This document shows, in pieces, positions 6,189-11,732 of a DNA stretch of 11,732 nt. The notes under the pieces were generated by a model. It did not search any database and was not told the DNA's origin. It worked only from the letters and a program-made list of their open reading frames with translations. The stretch comes from Gemmatimonadota bacterium (GTDB lineage: Bacteria; Gemmatimonadota; Gemmatimonadetes; Gemmatimonadales; GWC2-71-9): assembly GCA_003220905.1 (NCBI GenBank), contig QHTS01000157.1, forward strand, positions 1-11,732, read 5' to 3'. Each line of letters starts with the position of its first letter. Within the stretch, counting starts at the first letter, position 1. The translations under genes were made by a program, and so were the position numbers.

Positions 6189-6370
6189 CGATGCCTGCGA
6201 CGGCTGAATGGATCTGCACGCGCTGCGGCTCGACCAACCGCACCCTGGTGCCCGACACCGCTACCGAGGCCACGGACGAGTGCATCAGCTGTCATGCCCG
6301 CCACGCGCTGGATCGGGACGCGCGCCCGGTGCGGTGGCGGGCGCGGCCGCTGGGGAAGCGAGCCGCATGA
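6185..6370 (+). CDS. Small zinc-ribbon protein between ruvA and ruvB
   Basis: 61 aa. Two CxxC knuckles, WICTRCGS (C11, C14) and DECISCHA (C33, C36), separated by 18 residues, form a typical rubredoxin-like zinc ribbon; the tail (residues 40-61) is very basic (RDARPVRWRARPLGKRAA), suggesting nucleic acid or ribosome contact. Both ends are fused to the operon by 4-nt overlaps: ATGA with the ruvA stop and ATGA with the ruvB start. A second in-frame ATG at 6191 would shorten it by two residues. The spacing of Cys pairs and the double overlap argue strongly that it is translated. I do not know a named family. A role as an accessory of RuvAB is only an inference from position. Confidence 0.75.
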   Translation: MTMPATAEWICTRCGSTNRTLVPDTATEATDECISCHARHALDRDARPVRWRARPLGKRAA

Positions 6371-7407
6371 GCGATCGCGCGCGCGCGCAAGTCACGACCC
6401 CCGAAGCGCTCCCCGACGAGCGGCTGACCGATGCCGCCCTCCGCCCCTCGCGGCTGGACGAATTCGTCGGCCAGGCGAAGGTGAAGGAATCCCTGCAGAT
6501 CGCGATCGACGCGGCGAAGCAGCGGCGCGAACCGCTGGACCATACACTGTTCTTCGGGCCGCCCGGCCTGGGCAAGACGACCCTGGCGCTCCTCATGGCG
6601 AAGGAGCTGGGCGTCAACGTCCGCACGACGTCGGGCCCGGTGCTCGAGCGCCCGGGCGATCTCGTCGGCCTGCTCACCTCCCTCGGCCCGGGCGACATCC
6701 TCTTCATCGACGAGGTGCACCGGCTGCGGCCCGTGCTCGAGGAGTTCCTCTACCCGGCGATGGAGGACTACCGCGTGGACGTCCGGATCGCCGACGGGCC
6801 GCACGCGCAGACGATCCCCATGGCGCTCGAGCGGTTCACGCTGATCGGCGCCACGACCCGGTTCGGCCTGCTGACGCCGCCCATGCGCGCGCGGTTCGGC
6901 CTCGTCGAGCGGCTCGCCTACTATCCACCCGACGACCTCGCTCAGATCATCGGCCGCTCGGCCGGCATCCTCGACGTCCCGACCGATGCCGCGGGCATCG
7001 CCGAGATCGCGCGCCGCAGCCGCGGCACGCCGCGCGTCGCGAACCGGCTTTTGAAGCGGGTGCGCGACTACGCGCAGGTGCGCGCCGGGGGCAAGATCAC
7101 GGCCCAGGTCGCCGCCGAGGCGCTGAAACGGCTCGACGTAGACGAGTTCGGACTCGACGACATGGACGGCCGGATCTTGAAGACCATCATCGAGCAGTTC
7201 GAAGGTGGGCCGGTGGGCCTCACCACCATCGCCGCCGCCGTGGGCGAGGACCCGGGCACGCTCGAGGAGGTGTACGAGCCGTTCCTCATGCAGCAGGGCT
7301 TCCTCGCCCGCACGCCGCGCGGCCGGTGCGCCACGGCGGGCGCGTACAAGCATTTTGGCTTCACGCCGCCCAGGAGCGCGGAACAGCCGACGATGTTCGA
7401 CAGCTAG
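6367..7407 (+). CDS. ruvB: Holliday junction branch migration ATPase RuvB
   Basis: 346 aa, normal length. AAA+ domain: LRPSRLDEFVGQ (25-36), Walker A GPPGLGKTT (64-72), Walker B LFIDEVHRL (112-120), sensor 1 GATTR (161-165), PPMRARFGLVERL with the arginine-finger region (171-183), and sensor 2 RGTPRVANRLLKRVRDYA. The C-terminal winged helix (LDDMDGRILKTIIEQF, GGPVGLTTIAAAVGED, EPFLMQQGFLARTPRGR) contacts DNA. RuvB hexamers drive branch migration on the RuvA-bound junction. The ATG at 6367 overlaps the zinc-ribbon ORF stop (ATGA). The TAG at 7405-7407 is partly inside the 5' arm of the following palindrome. Confidence 0.98.
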   Translation: MSDRARAQVTTPEALPDERLTDAALRPSRLDEFVGQAKVKESLQIAIDAAKQRREPLDHTLFFGPPGLGKTTLALLMAKELGVNVRTTSGPVLERPGDLVGLLTSLGPGDILFIDEVHRLRPVLEEFLYPAMEDYRVDVRIADGPHAQTIPMALERFTLIGATTRFGLLTPPMRARFGLVERLAYYPPDDLAQIIGRSAGILDVPTDAAGIAEIARRSRGTPRVANRLLKRVRDYAQVRAGGKITAQVAAEALKRLDVDEFGLDDMDGRILKTIIEQFEGGPVGLTTIAAAVGEDPGTLEEVYEPFLMQQGFLARTPRGRCATAGAYKHFGFTPPRSAEQPTMFDS

Positions 7408-7483
7408 TGCGGAATGCGGAATTCGGAATGCGGAATTGACACCCGCCCTTCCATTCCGCACTCCGCATTCCACATTCCGCACT
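7406..7483 (+). repeat. Large imperfect inverted repeat filling the ruvB-queA gap
   Basis: Arms 7406-7436 and 7453-7483 are 31 bp each and complementary at 28 of 31 positions, with a 16-nt loop (7437-7452). Each arm is itself built from a short unit, GCGGAAT or close variants, so the element is a tandem array folded on itself. There is no run of T after the stem, so it does not look like a classic intrinsic terminator. It starts within the ruvB stop codon and ends 3 nt before the queA ATG, leaving queA without any Shine-Dalgarno. It may act as an mRNA-stabilising, attenuating or initiation-modulating hairpin, or be a repetitive-element insertion; the sequence alone does not decide. Confidence 0.9.
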
Positions 7484-7486
7484 GTC

Positions 7487-8515
7487 ATGTACCGCACCTC
7501 CGACTTCGATTACGCCCTCCCTCCCTCGCTCATCGCCCAAGAGCCGCTTCCCGACCGCGCGGGGAGCCGCCTCTTGATGCTGGACCGGGCGAGCGGAAGC
7601 ATCCGGCATGCTCGCTTCCCGGATCTCGTCGAGCTGGTGGCGCCGGAGGACGTACTCGTACTCAACGTGTCCCGCGTAATTCCGGCGAGGTTACACGGGA
7701 AACGGGAATCGGGAAACGAGGCGGAGCTCCTGCTCGTGCGCGAGCTACCCGACGGCACCTGGCTCGCCATGGGGCATCCGGGAGGCAAGCTCAAGCCGGG
7801 GCGGACGGTGCGGTTCGGCGTAGACAGCGCGGCGGAGATCGTCGAGGTGCTGGGGGGCGGGCTACGGCGCGTGAAGTTCACCGGCTCGCTCGACGCCGCG
7901 GCGACGCTCGCGCAGTACGGCACGGTGCCCCTGCCACCCTACATCCGACGACCCCCGCGACCCGAGGACCGTGAGCGTTACCAGACGGTGTACGCAGCAC
8001 ACGACGGCAGCGTGGCCGCGCCGACCGCGGGACTGCACTTCACGCCGGAGCTCCTCGAGCACCTGAAGCAGCGGGGCACGGCGTTAGCGATGCTCGACTT
8101 GCAGATCGGGCCCGGGACGTTCAAACCGGTGGAAGTGGACGACCTCGCGGACCATCCGATGCTCCCCGAGGCCTACCGGGTGAGCGACGAGACGGCGGAG
8201 ATCATCAACGGGAGGCGAAAGGCGGGAGGGCGAGTGTGGGCGGTCGGGACCACCGTGGTCCGGACCCTCGAGACCGTCGGGGCGCCTGACGGCACGGTCC
8301 GGCCGGGGACGGGCGACACGAGCCTCTTCATTCATCCCCCGTACACCTTCCGCGCCGTGGACCGGCTGCTCACCAACTTTCACCTGCCGCGCTCGACGCT
8401 GCTAATGTTGGTGTGCGCGTTTGGGGGTTATGAGCAGGTCATGCGAGCCTACGGGGAAGCCATTGAGCGACGGTATCGGTTCTACAGCTACGGCGATGCG
8501 ATGGCGATTGTCTGA
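7487..8515 (+). CDS. queA: tRNA S-adenosylmethionine ribosyltransferase-isomerase QueA
   Basis: 342 aa, usual length. QueA transfers and rearranges the ribosyl group of S-adenosylmethionine onto preQ1-modified tRNA to make epoxyqueuosine, the step after Tgt. Motifs: DFDYALPPSLIAQEPL (6-21), SRVIPARLHGKRESG (62-76), the AAPTAGLHFT core (177-186), QIGPGTFKPV (206-215), LLTNFHLPRSTLLMLVCAF (294-312) and YRFYSYGDAM (330-339). In the usual NDTRV/NNTRV motif the second position is Val here (LNVSRVIP, residues 59-66), a minor oddity. The ATG at 7487 fits the family N-terminus (YRTSDFDY), but only the palindrome lies upstream, with no ribosome site. 13 nt separate it from tgt. Confidence 0.97.
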   Translation: MYRTSDFDYALPPSLIAQEPLPDRAGSRLLMLDRASGSIRHARFPDLVELVAPEDVLVLNVSRVIPARLHGKRESGNEAELLLVRELPDGTWLAMGHPGGKLKPGRTVRFGVDSAAEIVEVLGGGLRRVKFTGSLDAAATLAQYGTVPLPPYIRRPPRPEDRERYQTVYAAHDGSVAAPTAGLHFTPELLEHLKQRGTALAMLDLQIGPGTFKPVEVDDLADHPMLPEAYRVSDETAEIINGRRKAGGRVWAVGTTVVRTLETVGAPDGTVRPGTGDTSLFIHPPYTFRAVDRLLTNFHLPRSTLLMLVCAFGGYEQVMRAYGEAIERRYRFYSYGDAMAIV

Positions 8516-8519
8516 ATGC

Positions 8520-8523
8520 GGAG
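8520..8523 (+). promoter_or_regulatory. Ribosome binding site of tgt
   Basis: GGAG, 5 nt before the ATG at 8529. It supports this start over the in-frame upstream GTG/ATG codons that overlap queA, and the resulting N-terminus (MFEFTIDATSG) fits the family. Confidence 0.6.
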
Positions 8524-8528
8524 CACCC

Positions 8529-9722
8529 ATGTTCGAATTCACGATAGACGCCACCAGCGGCCCCGCCCGCACCGGCACCCTCACCCTCCCCCACGGCGCG
8601 GTCGAGACGCCCGTGTTCATGCCGGTCGGGACTCAAGGGACCGTCCGGGCGCTTTCCCCGAACGACCTCCGCCGCGTCGACGCGACGCTGGTGCTCGCGA
8701 ATAGCTACCACCTGCACGTGCGGCCCGGCGAGCAGGTCGTCGAGAAGCTCGGGGCCCTGCATCGCTTCATGGGCTGGGATCGTCCGCTCCTCACCGATTC
8801 GGGCGGCTTTCAGGTGTTCTCGCTCGAGGGGTTCCGCCGGGTGGACGACGACGGTGTGGAGTTTCAGAGTCACGTAGACGGCAGCCGCCGTACCCTCACC
8901 CCCGAGCGCGCCACGGAGATCCAGTGGGTCCTCGGCGCCGACATCGCGATGGCCTTCGATCACGTGGTGCCGGGGGGAGCGGATGTGGCGACTGCACGGG
9001 ACGCCCTCGAGCGGACGCTGAGATGGTTAGAACGGTGCCGGAAACGACACGCAGAGCTCGCGGCGTCCCACGACGCCAGGATGCCACGTTCCACGAGTGA
9101 TGCCGGGCATTCCTCGCAACGTGCCGTCGTGGCGTCGTGCAACCAGACTCTCTGGCCCATCCTGCAAGGCGGCGCCCATCTCCAGCTCCGCACCGAGGGT
9201 CTCCGCCGCATCCTCGATCTCGGCAGCTGGACCGGCCTCGCCATCGGCGGCCTCTCCGTCGGAGAGCCCAAGGCGGTCATGTACGACATGCTCGAGCGGC
9301 TCGAGCCGAAGCTCCCCGCCATCCCGCGTTATCTTATGGGCGTGGGGTTCCCGGAGGATTTGGTGGCGGCGGTGGAGCGCGGAGTGGACCTGTTCGACTG
9401 CGTCGCGCCGACGCGGCACGGCCGGAACGGCTCGGCGTTCACGCCCGACGGCCCGGTGAGCATCCGCAATGCCGAGCACCGCGACGATCCGCGGCCGCTC
9501 GACGCGACCTGCGACTGCGAGACCTGCACCACGTTCTCGCGCGGCTATCTCCGTCATCTGTTCATGGCCGAGGAGCTGCTGGGGCTTCGGCTCCTGTCGT
9601 TGCACAACGTTCGCTACTTGATCCGGCTCGCGGAAGCAATGCGGGCCGCGATCCGGCGGAACGCCTTCGGCCCCTGGGCCGCGGAGTGGCGCCGCCGCTA
9701 CCTGCACTCGGGATCCGCATGA
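8529..9722 (+). CDS. tgt: Queuine/preQ1 tRNA-guanine transglycosylase with in-frame insertion
   Basis: 397 aa, against about 375 for the family. Tgt swaps guanine-34 for preQ1 in tRNAs with a GUN anticodon. Landmarks: TPVFMPVGTQGTVR (27-40), LANSYHLHVRPG (56-67), LLTDSGGFQVFSL with general acid/base D90, AIGGLSVGEPK (238-248), GVDLFDCVAPTRHGRNG with nucleophile D290, and zinc ligands C328, C330, C333 and H359. Compared with E. coli numbering from memory (D89, D264, C302/C304/C307, H333), everything after the insertion is shifted by a constant 25-26 residues, so the extra length lies between D90 and about residue 207. It corresponds to residues about 176-204, between the ERCRKRH helix and TLWPILQGG, and coincides with a DNA palindrome (9069-9139). 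All catalytic residues are intact, so the enzyme is probably active. Its TGA overlaps yajC (ATGA). Confidence 0.97.
   Translation: MFEFTIDATSGPARTGTLTLPHGAVETPVFMPVGTQGTVRALSPNDLRRVDATLVLANSYHLHVRPGEQVVEKLGALHRFMGWDRPLLTDSGGFQVFSLEGFRRVDDDGVEFQSHVDGSRRTLTPERATEIQWVLGADIAMAFDHVVPGGADVATARDALERTLRWLERCRKRHAELAASHDARMPRSTSDAGHSSQRAVVASCNQTLWPILQGGAHLQLRTEGLRRILDLGSWTGLAIGGLSVGEPKAVMYDMLERLEPKLPAIPRYLMGVGFPEDLVAAVERGVDLFDCVAPTRHGRNGSAFTPDGPVSIRNAEHRDDPRPLDATCDCETCTTFSRGYLRHLFMAEELLGLRLLSLHNVRYLIRLAEAMRAAIRRNAFGPWAAEWRRRYLHSGSA
9069..9139 (+). repeat. 71-bp imperfect palindrome embedded in frame in tgt
   Basis: Outer arms CACGACGCCA (9069-9078) and TGGCGTCGTG (9130-9139) are perfectly complementary over 10 bp. 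The next 12 positions (9079-9090 with 9118-9129) pair at 9 of 12, and further inside CGAG (9094-9097) pairs with CTCG (9113-9116) and ATGCC with GGCAT around the centre. It spans codons 181-204 of tgt, the region that is extra relative to other Tgt proteins. No sequence likeness to the ruvB-queA palindrome is apparent beyond the general GGAA/GGCA flavour. Confidence 0.85.
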
Positions 9723-10054
9723 CCGCGCCAGGATTGTTCGCTCTGCTATTCGCTCCCTCCGGCCAGAATGCCGGCGGCGGGCTCACCGTCTTCCTCGTCC
9801 AGATCGGCGCCCTGATCGCGATCTTCTACTTCATGCTGATCCGCCCGCAGCGCCGGCAGCAGGAGCGGCACCGCCAGCTCCTCGCCTCGCTGCAACGTGG
9901 CGACCGTATCGTCACCTCGGGCGGCATCATCGGCGAGGTCGTGCACCTGAAGGACGACGAGGTCACGGTCAAGAGCGGGGAGTCGCGCTTGATCGTCCAG
10001 CGCGCCAACGTCGCGAACATCTTGAACCGGTCGGTCGAAGCCAAGCCGCAGTGA
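9719..10054 (+). CDS. yajC: Sec translocase accessory subunit YajC
   Basis: 111 aa, normal size. A short N-terminal region is followed by one membrane span (about 22-41, LTVFLVQIGALIAIFYFMLI), the family motif FYFMLIRPQRRQQERH (36-51), and the cytoplasmic domain with LQRGDRIVTSGGIIGEV (58-74) and a conserved LIVQRANVANIL. YajC associates with SecDF-YidC at the inner membrane. The order tgt-yajC is widespread, but secD and secF, which normally follow, are absent here; def comes next. It overlaps tgt by ATGA and def by GTGA. Confidence 0.95.
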   Translation: MTAPGLFALLFAPSGQNAGGGLTVFLVQIGALIAIFYFMLIRPQRRQQERHRQLLASLQRGDRIVTSGGIIGEVVHLKDDEVTVKSGESRLIVQRANVANILNRSVEAKPQ

Positions 10055-10599
10055 CCATCCGCCAGCTCCACCTCCTCGGCTCGCCCGTGCTGCGGCAGCG
10101 CTCCACCCCGGTCGTCGCGGTGGACGACGCCGTGCGCCGGCTGGTGGACGACCTGTTCGAAACGATGCACGCCGCCAAGGGTGTGGGGCTCGCGGCGAAT
10201 CAGATCGGCGTCGCCCGGCGCGTGGCTGTCGTCGACGTGGGCGAGGATGCCCCACCCCCGCTGGTCCTGATCAATCCGCGCATCGTGCGGGCGAGTGAGC
10301 TGTTGGAAACCGCGGAGGAAGGGTGTCTCTCGATCCCCGACGTCTACGGCGAGGTGGAGCGTCACCTCAGCGTGACGCTCGAGGCCCTCGATCGCGAGGC
10401 CCGCCCGTACACGGTCGAGCTCTCCGGCTTCAAGGCGCGCGCGGCGCAACACGAGATCGACCACCTGAACGGTGTGCTCTTCCTCGACCACGTGAGCGCG
10501 GTCAAACGGGGCCTGCTCCTCGCCAAGTGGAAGAAGTCGCGCAAGGGACACTCCGGGTACGTGAAGGACGTGACGCCGGAGCCGGCGGGCGAGCTCTGA
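10051..10599 (+). CDS. def: Peptide deformylase
   Basis: 182 aa. All three deformylase motifs are present: GVGLAANQIG (44-53), EGCLSIP (90-96, metal ligand C92) and QHEIDHLNG (133-141, ligands H134 and H138, catalytic E135). It removes the formyl group from the N-terminal methionine of nascent proteins, in the cytoplasm at the ribosome exit. The C-terminal tail (about 155-182, KWKKSRKGHSGYVKDV) is basic, as in many type 1 enzymes. The start is a GTG overlapping the yajC stop (GTGA); MTIRQLHLLGSPVLR is the normal N-terminus. Its TGA directly abuts the fmt GTG with no gap, the common def-fmt pairing. Confidence 0.97.
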   Translation: MTIRQLHLLGSPVLRQRSTPVVAVDDAVRRLVDDLFETMHAAKGVGLAANQIGVARRVAVVDVGEDAPPPLVLINPRIVRASELLETAEEGCLSIPDVYGEVERHLSVTLEALDREARPYTVELSGFKARAAQHEIDHLNGVLFLDHVSAVKRGLLLAKWKKSRKGHSGYVKDVTPEPAGEL

Positions 10600-11523
10600 G
10601 TGCGCGTAGTCTTCTTCGGGACACCGGAGTTCGCGGTCCCCTCCCTCGACGCTCTGCTCGGAGAAGGATTCGACGTCGTCGCGGTGGTCACGCAGCCGGA
10701 CAAGCCCCAGGGGCGCTCGCGCTCGACGGCGGTCCCCCCGCCCGTGAAGACGGCGGCCGAAGCGGAAGACGTCCCGGTGCTGCAACCCCCGCGACCCAGC
10801 GATCCGGCCTTCCTCGAGCGGCTCCGCGCGCTCGCGCCTGACGTCGGTGTGGTGGTCGCGTACGGACACATCCTCAGACCCGACCTGCTCGCACTCCCGC
10901 GCCTTGGCATGATCAACGTCCACCCGTCGCTGCTCCCCGAGCTGCGCGGCGCCGCGCCGGTGGAATGGGCGATCCTGAACGGCCTCAAGCAGACGGGCGT
11001 GACGATCATGCGGATGGACGAGGGACTGGACTCGGGTCCCATTGTCCTGCAGATCCCGCACGACATCGACCCCGAAGTGACGGGGGGCGAGCTGTCGGAG
11101 CATCTGTCCGAGATGGGCGCCCAGGCGCTGGTCGAAGCGCTGGCGCTGTTCGAAACCAACGGCCTCGAGCCACACCCCCAGGAACAGGCGCGCGCGACCT
11201 ACGCACCCAAGCTCACGCGCGAGACGGCGCACATTCGCTGGGCCGACCCGGCGGAGCAGGTCGCACGGCTGGTCCGCGCGCTCGACCCCAGGCCCGGAGC
11301 GTGGACCGAGCTCGACGGCCGTGAGATCAAGCTGTTCGGCGCCCGCGTCGTGGAGGACAGCGGCGCCCCTGGAGAAATACGGGCGACGGTGGACGGATTA
11401 CGCATTGCGACGGGACAGCGGGCGGTGCAGGTGGAGGAAGTCCAGCCCGCGGGCAAGGCGCGCATGGCTGCCGCGGAGTGGGTCCGCGGGCGCGGCGCGC
11501 AGGCGGGCCAGCGCTTCGGGTGA
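10600..11523 (+). CDS. fmt: Methionyl-tRNA formyltransferase
   Basis: 307 aa, usual length. MRVVFFGTPEFAVPSLDALL (1-20) is the family N-terminus; VTQPDKPQGRS (30-40), then the catalytic/folate motif MINVHPSLLPELRGAAPVEW, where N, H and the SLLP...RGAAP signature are all present, and MDEGLDSGPIVLQ (the usual D-T/S-G site). The C-terminal part (about 205-307) is the tRNA-binding OB-type domain (WADPAEQVARLVRALDPRPG, IKLFGARVVE). Fmt formylates initiator Met-tRNA using 10-formyltetrahydrofolate; Def reverses this on the nascent chain. The GTG start follows the def stop immediately and its TGA overlaps the next ORF (GTGA). Confidence 0.97.
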   Translation: MRVVFFGTPEFAVPSLDALLGEGFDVVAVVTQPDKPQGRSRSTAVPPPVKTAAEAEDVPVLQPPRPSDPAFLERLRALAPDVGVVVAYGHILRPDLLALPRLGMINVHPSLLPELRGAAPVEWAILNGLKQTGVTIMRMDEGLDSGPIVLQIPHDIDPEVTGGELSEHLSEMGAQALVEALALFETNGLEPHPQEQARATYAPKLTRETAHIRWADPAEQVARLVRALDPRPGAWTELDGREIKLFGARVVEDSGAPGEIRATVDGLRIATGQRAVQVEEVQPAGKARMAAAEWVRGRGAQAGQRFG

Positions 11524-11732
11524 GGTCCCTCCCGGCCCTGCCGCGGCTGCACGCCATCACCGACGAGCGGATCGCGCGCCGGCCGGACCTGGACACAGTG
11601 GCGCAGCTGCTCGCGGCTGGCGGTGGCGCGCATCTCGCCTTCCACGCCCGCGGGCGCGGGCTCTCGGGACTGGACCATTACGAACTCGCCGTCCGACTGT
11701 CCGCCTGTCCGCCCGCCCGCCTATTCGTGAAC
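11520..11732 (+). CDS. Thiamine-phosphate synthase-like protein (partial)
   Basis: 71 codons from a GTG at 11520 (overlapping the fmt stop as GTGA) run open to the window edge, so only the N-terminus is seen. RLHAITDERIARRPDL (9-24) is the family start (consensus L/Y-AITD), then a short helix, AHLAFHARGRGLSG (37-50), where the usual QLR-R-K strand stands, and RLFVN (67-71) at the end, where ThiE/TenI proteins continue into the ND-R loop. ThiE joins the thiazole and pyrimidine phosphates in thiamine synthesis. The relation to true ThiE versus the TenI-like aminase-isomerase cannot be settled without the rest. The last bases (11698-11721) show a small CTGTCCGC repeat within the coding frame. 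Confidence 0.7.
   Translation, partial: MRSLPALPRLHAITDERIARRPDLDTVAQLLAAGGGAHLAFHARGRGLSGLDHYELAVRLSACPPARLFVN

Noticed and set aside
7406..7483. Intrinsic terminator or preQ1 riboswitch before queA
   Set aside because: No T-run follows the stem, the next codon is the queA start, and nothing resembles the preQ1 aptamer. The sequence is explained by a repeat-built palindrome.

Overview
The window is very GC-rich, densely packed bacterial chromosome. A heptosyltransferase-type (GT9) gene suggests a Gram-negative with lipopolysaccharide. The mixture of genes (a PorX-type response regulator, a ruvC-ruvA-ruvB block with a zinc-ribbon ORF inside it, then queA-tgt-yajC-def-fmt) fits the FCB side of the tree. 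Gemmatimonadota is my best guess; this rests on gene content and style, not on a marker-gene search. There are no RNA genes, CRISPR arrays, transposases or phage genes.

Layout: (1) Minus strand, 1-1941: a PorX-like protein (receiver domain plus PglZ/alkaline-phosphatase-superfamily domain), followed with no gap by the N-terminal end of an ABC exporter that runs off the left edge. (2) A 56-bp divergent gap at 1942-1997. (3) Plus strand, 1998-4301: a GT9 glycosyltransferase broken by one in-frame amber codon, a coupled 125-aa protein of unknown function, and a stand-alone DnaB-type RecA-fold ATPase. (4) Plus strand, 4320-7407: yebC, ruvC, ruvA, a 61-aa zinc-ribbon ORF and ruvB, mostly joined by 4-nt overlaps. 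(5) A 31-bp-arm inverted repeat filling the whole ruvB-queA gap. (6) Plus strand, 7487-11732: queA, tgt, yajC, def, fmt and the start of a thiamine-phosphate synthase-like gene, again tightly packed.

The genes fall into coherent jobs: envelope export and signalling on the left, Holliday-junction processing (RuvABC) with the translation factor YebC in the middle, and queuosine tRNA modification (QueA, Tgt), protein translocation (YajC) and formyl-methionine handling (Def, Fmt) on the right. All are chromosomal housekeeping or envelope genes. I see no defence system or mobile island.

The most unusual signal is inside tgt. A 71-bp imperfect palindrome lies in frame in the coding sequence and coincides with a roughly 25-residue insertion relative to the normal Tgt fold, while all catalytic and zinc residues remain. 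It resembles protein-embedded palindromic elements such as those of Rickettsia. Other points of note are the ruvB-queA palindrome, the nonsense codon in the glycosyltransferase, a G6/G8/G6/G9 run cluster in the ruvA linker, the zinc-ribbon ORF locked between ruvA and ruvB, and the PorX-like regulator outside any visible type IX secretion context.
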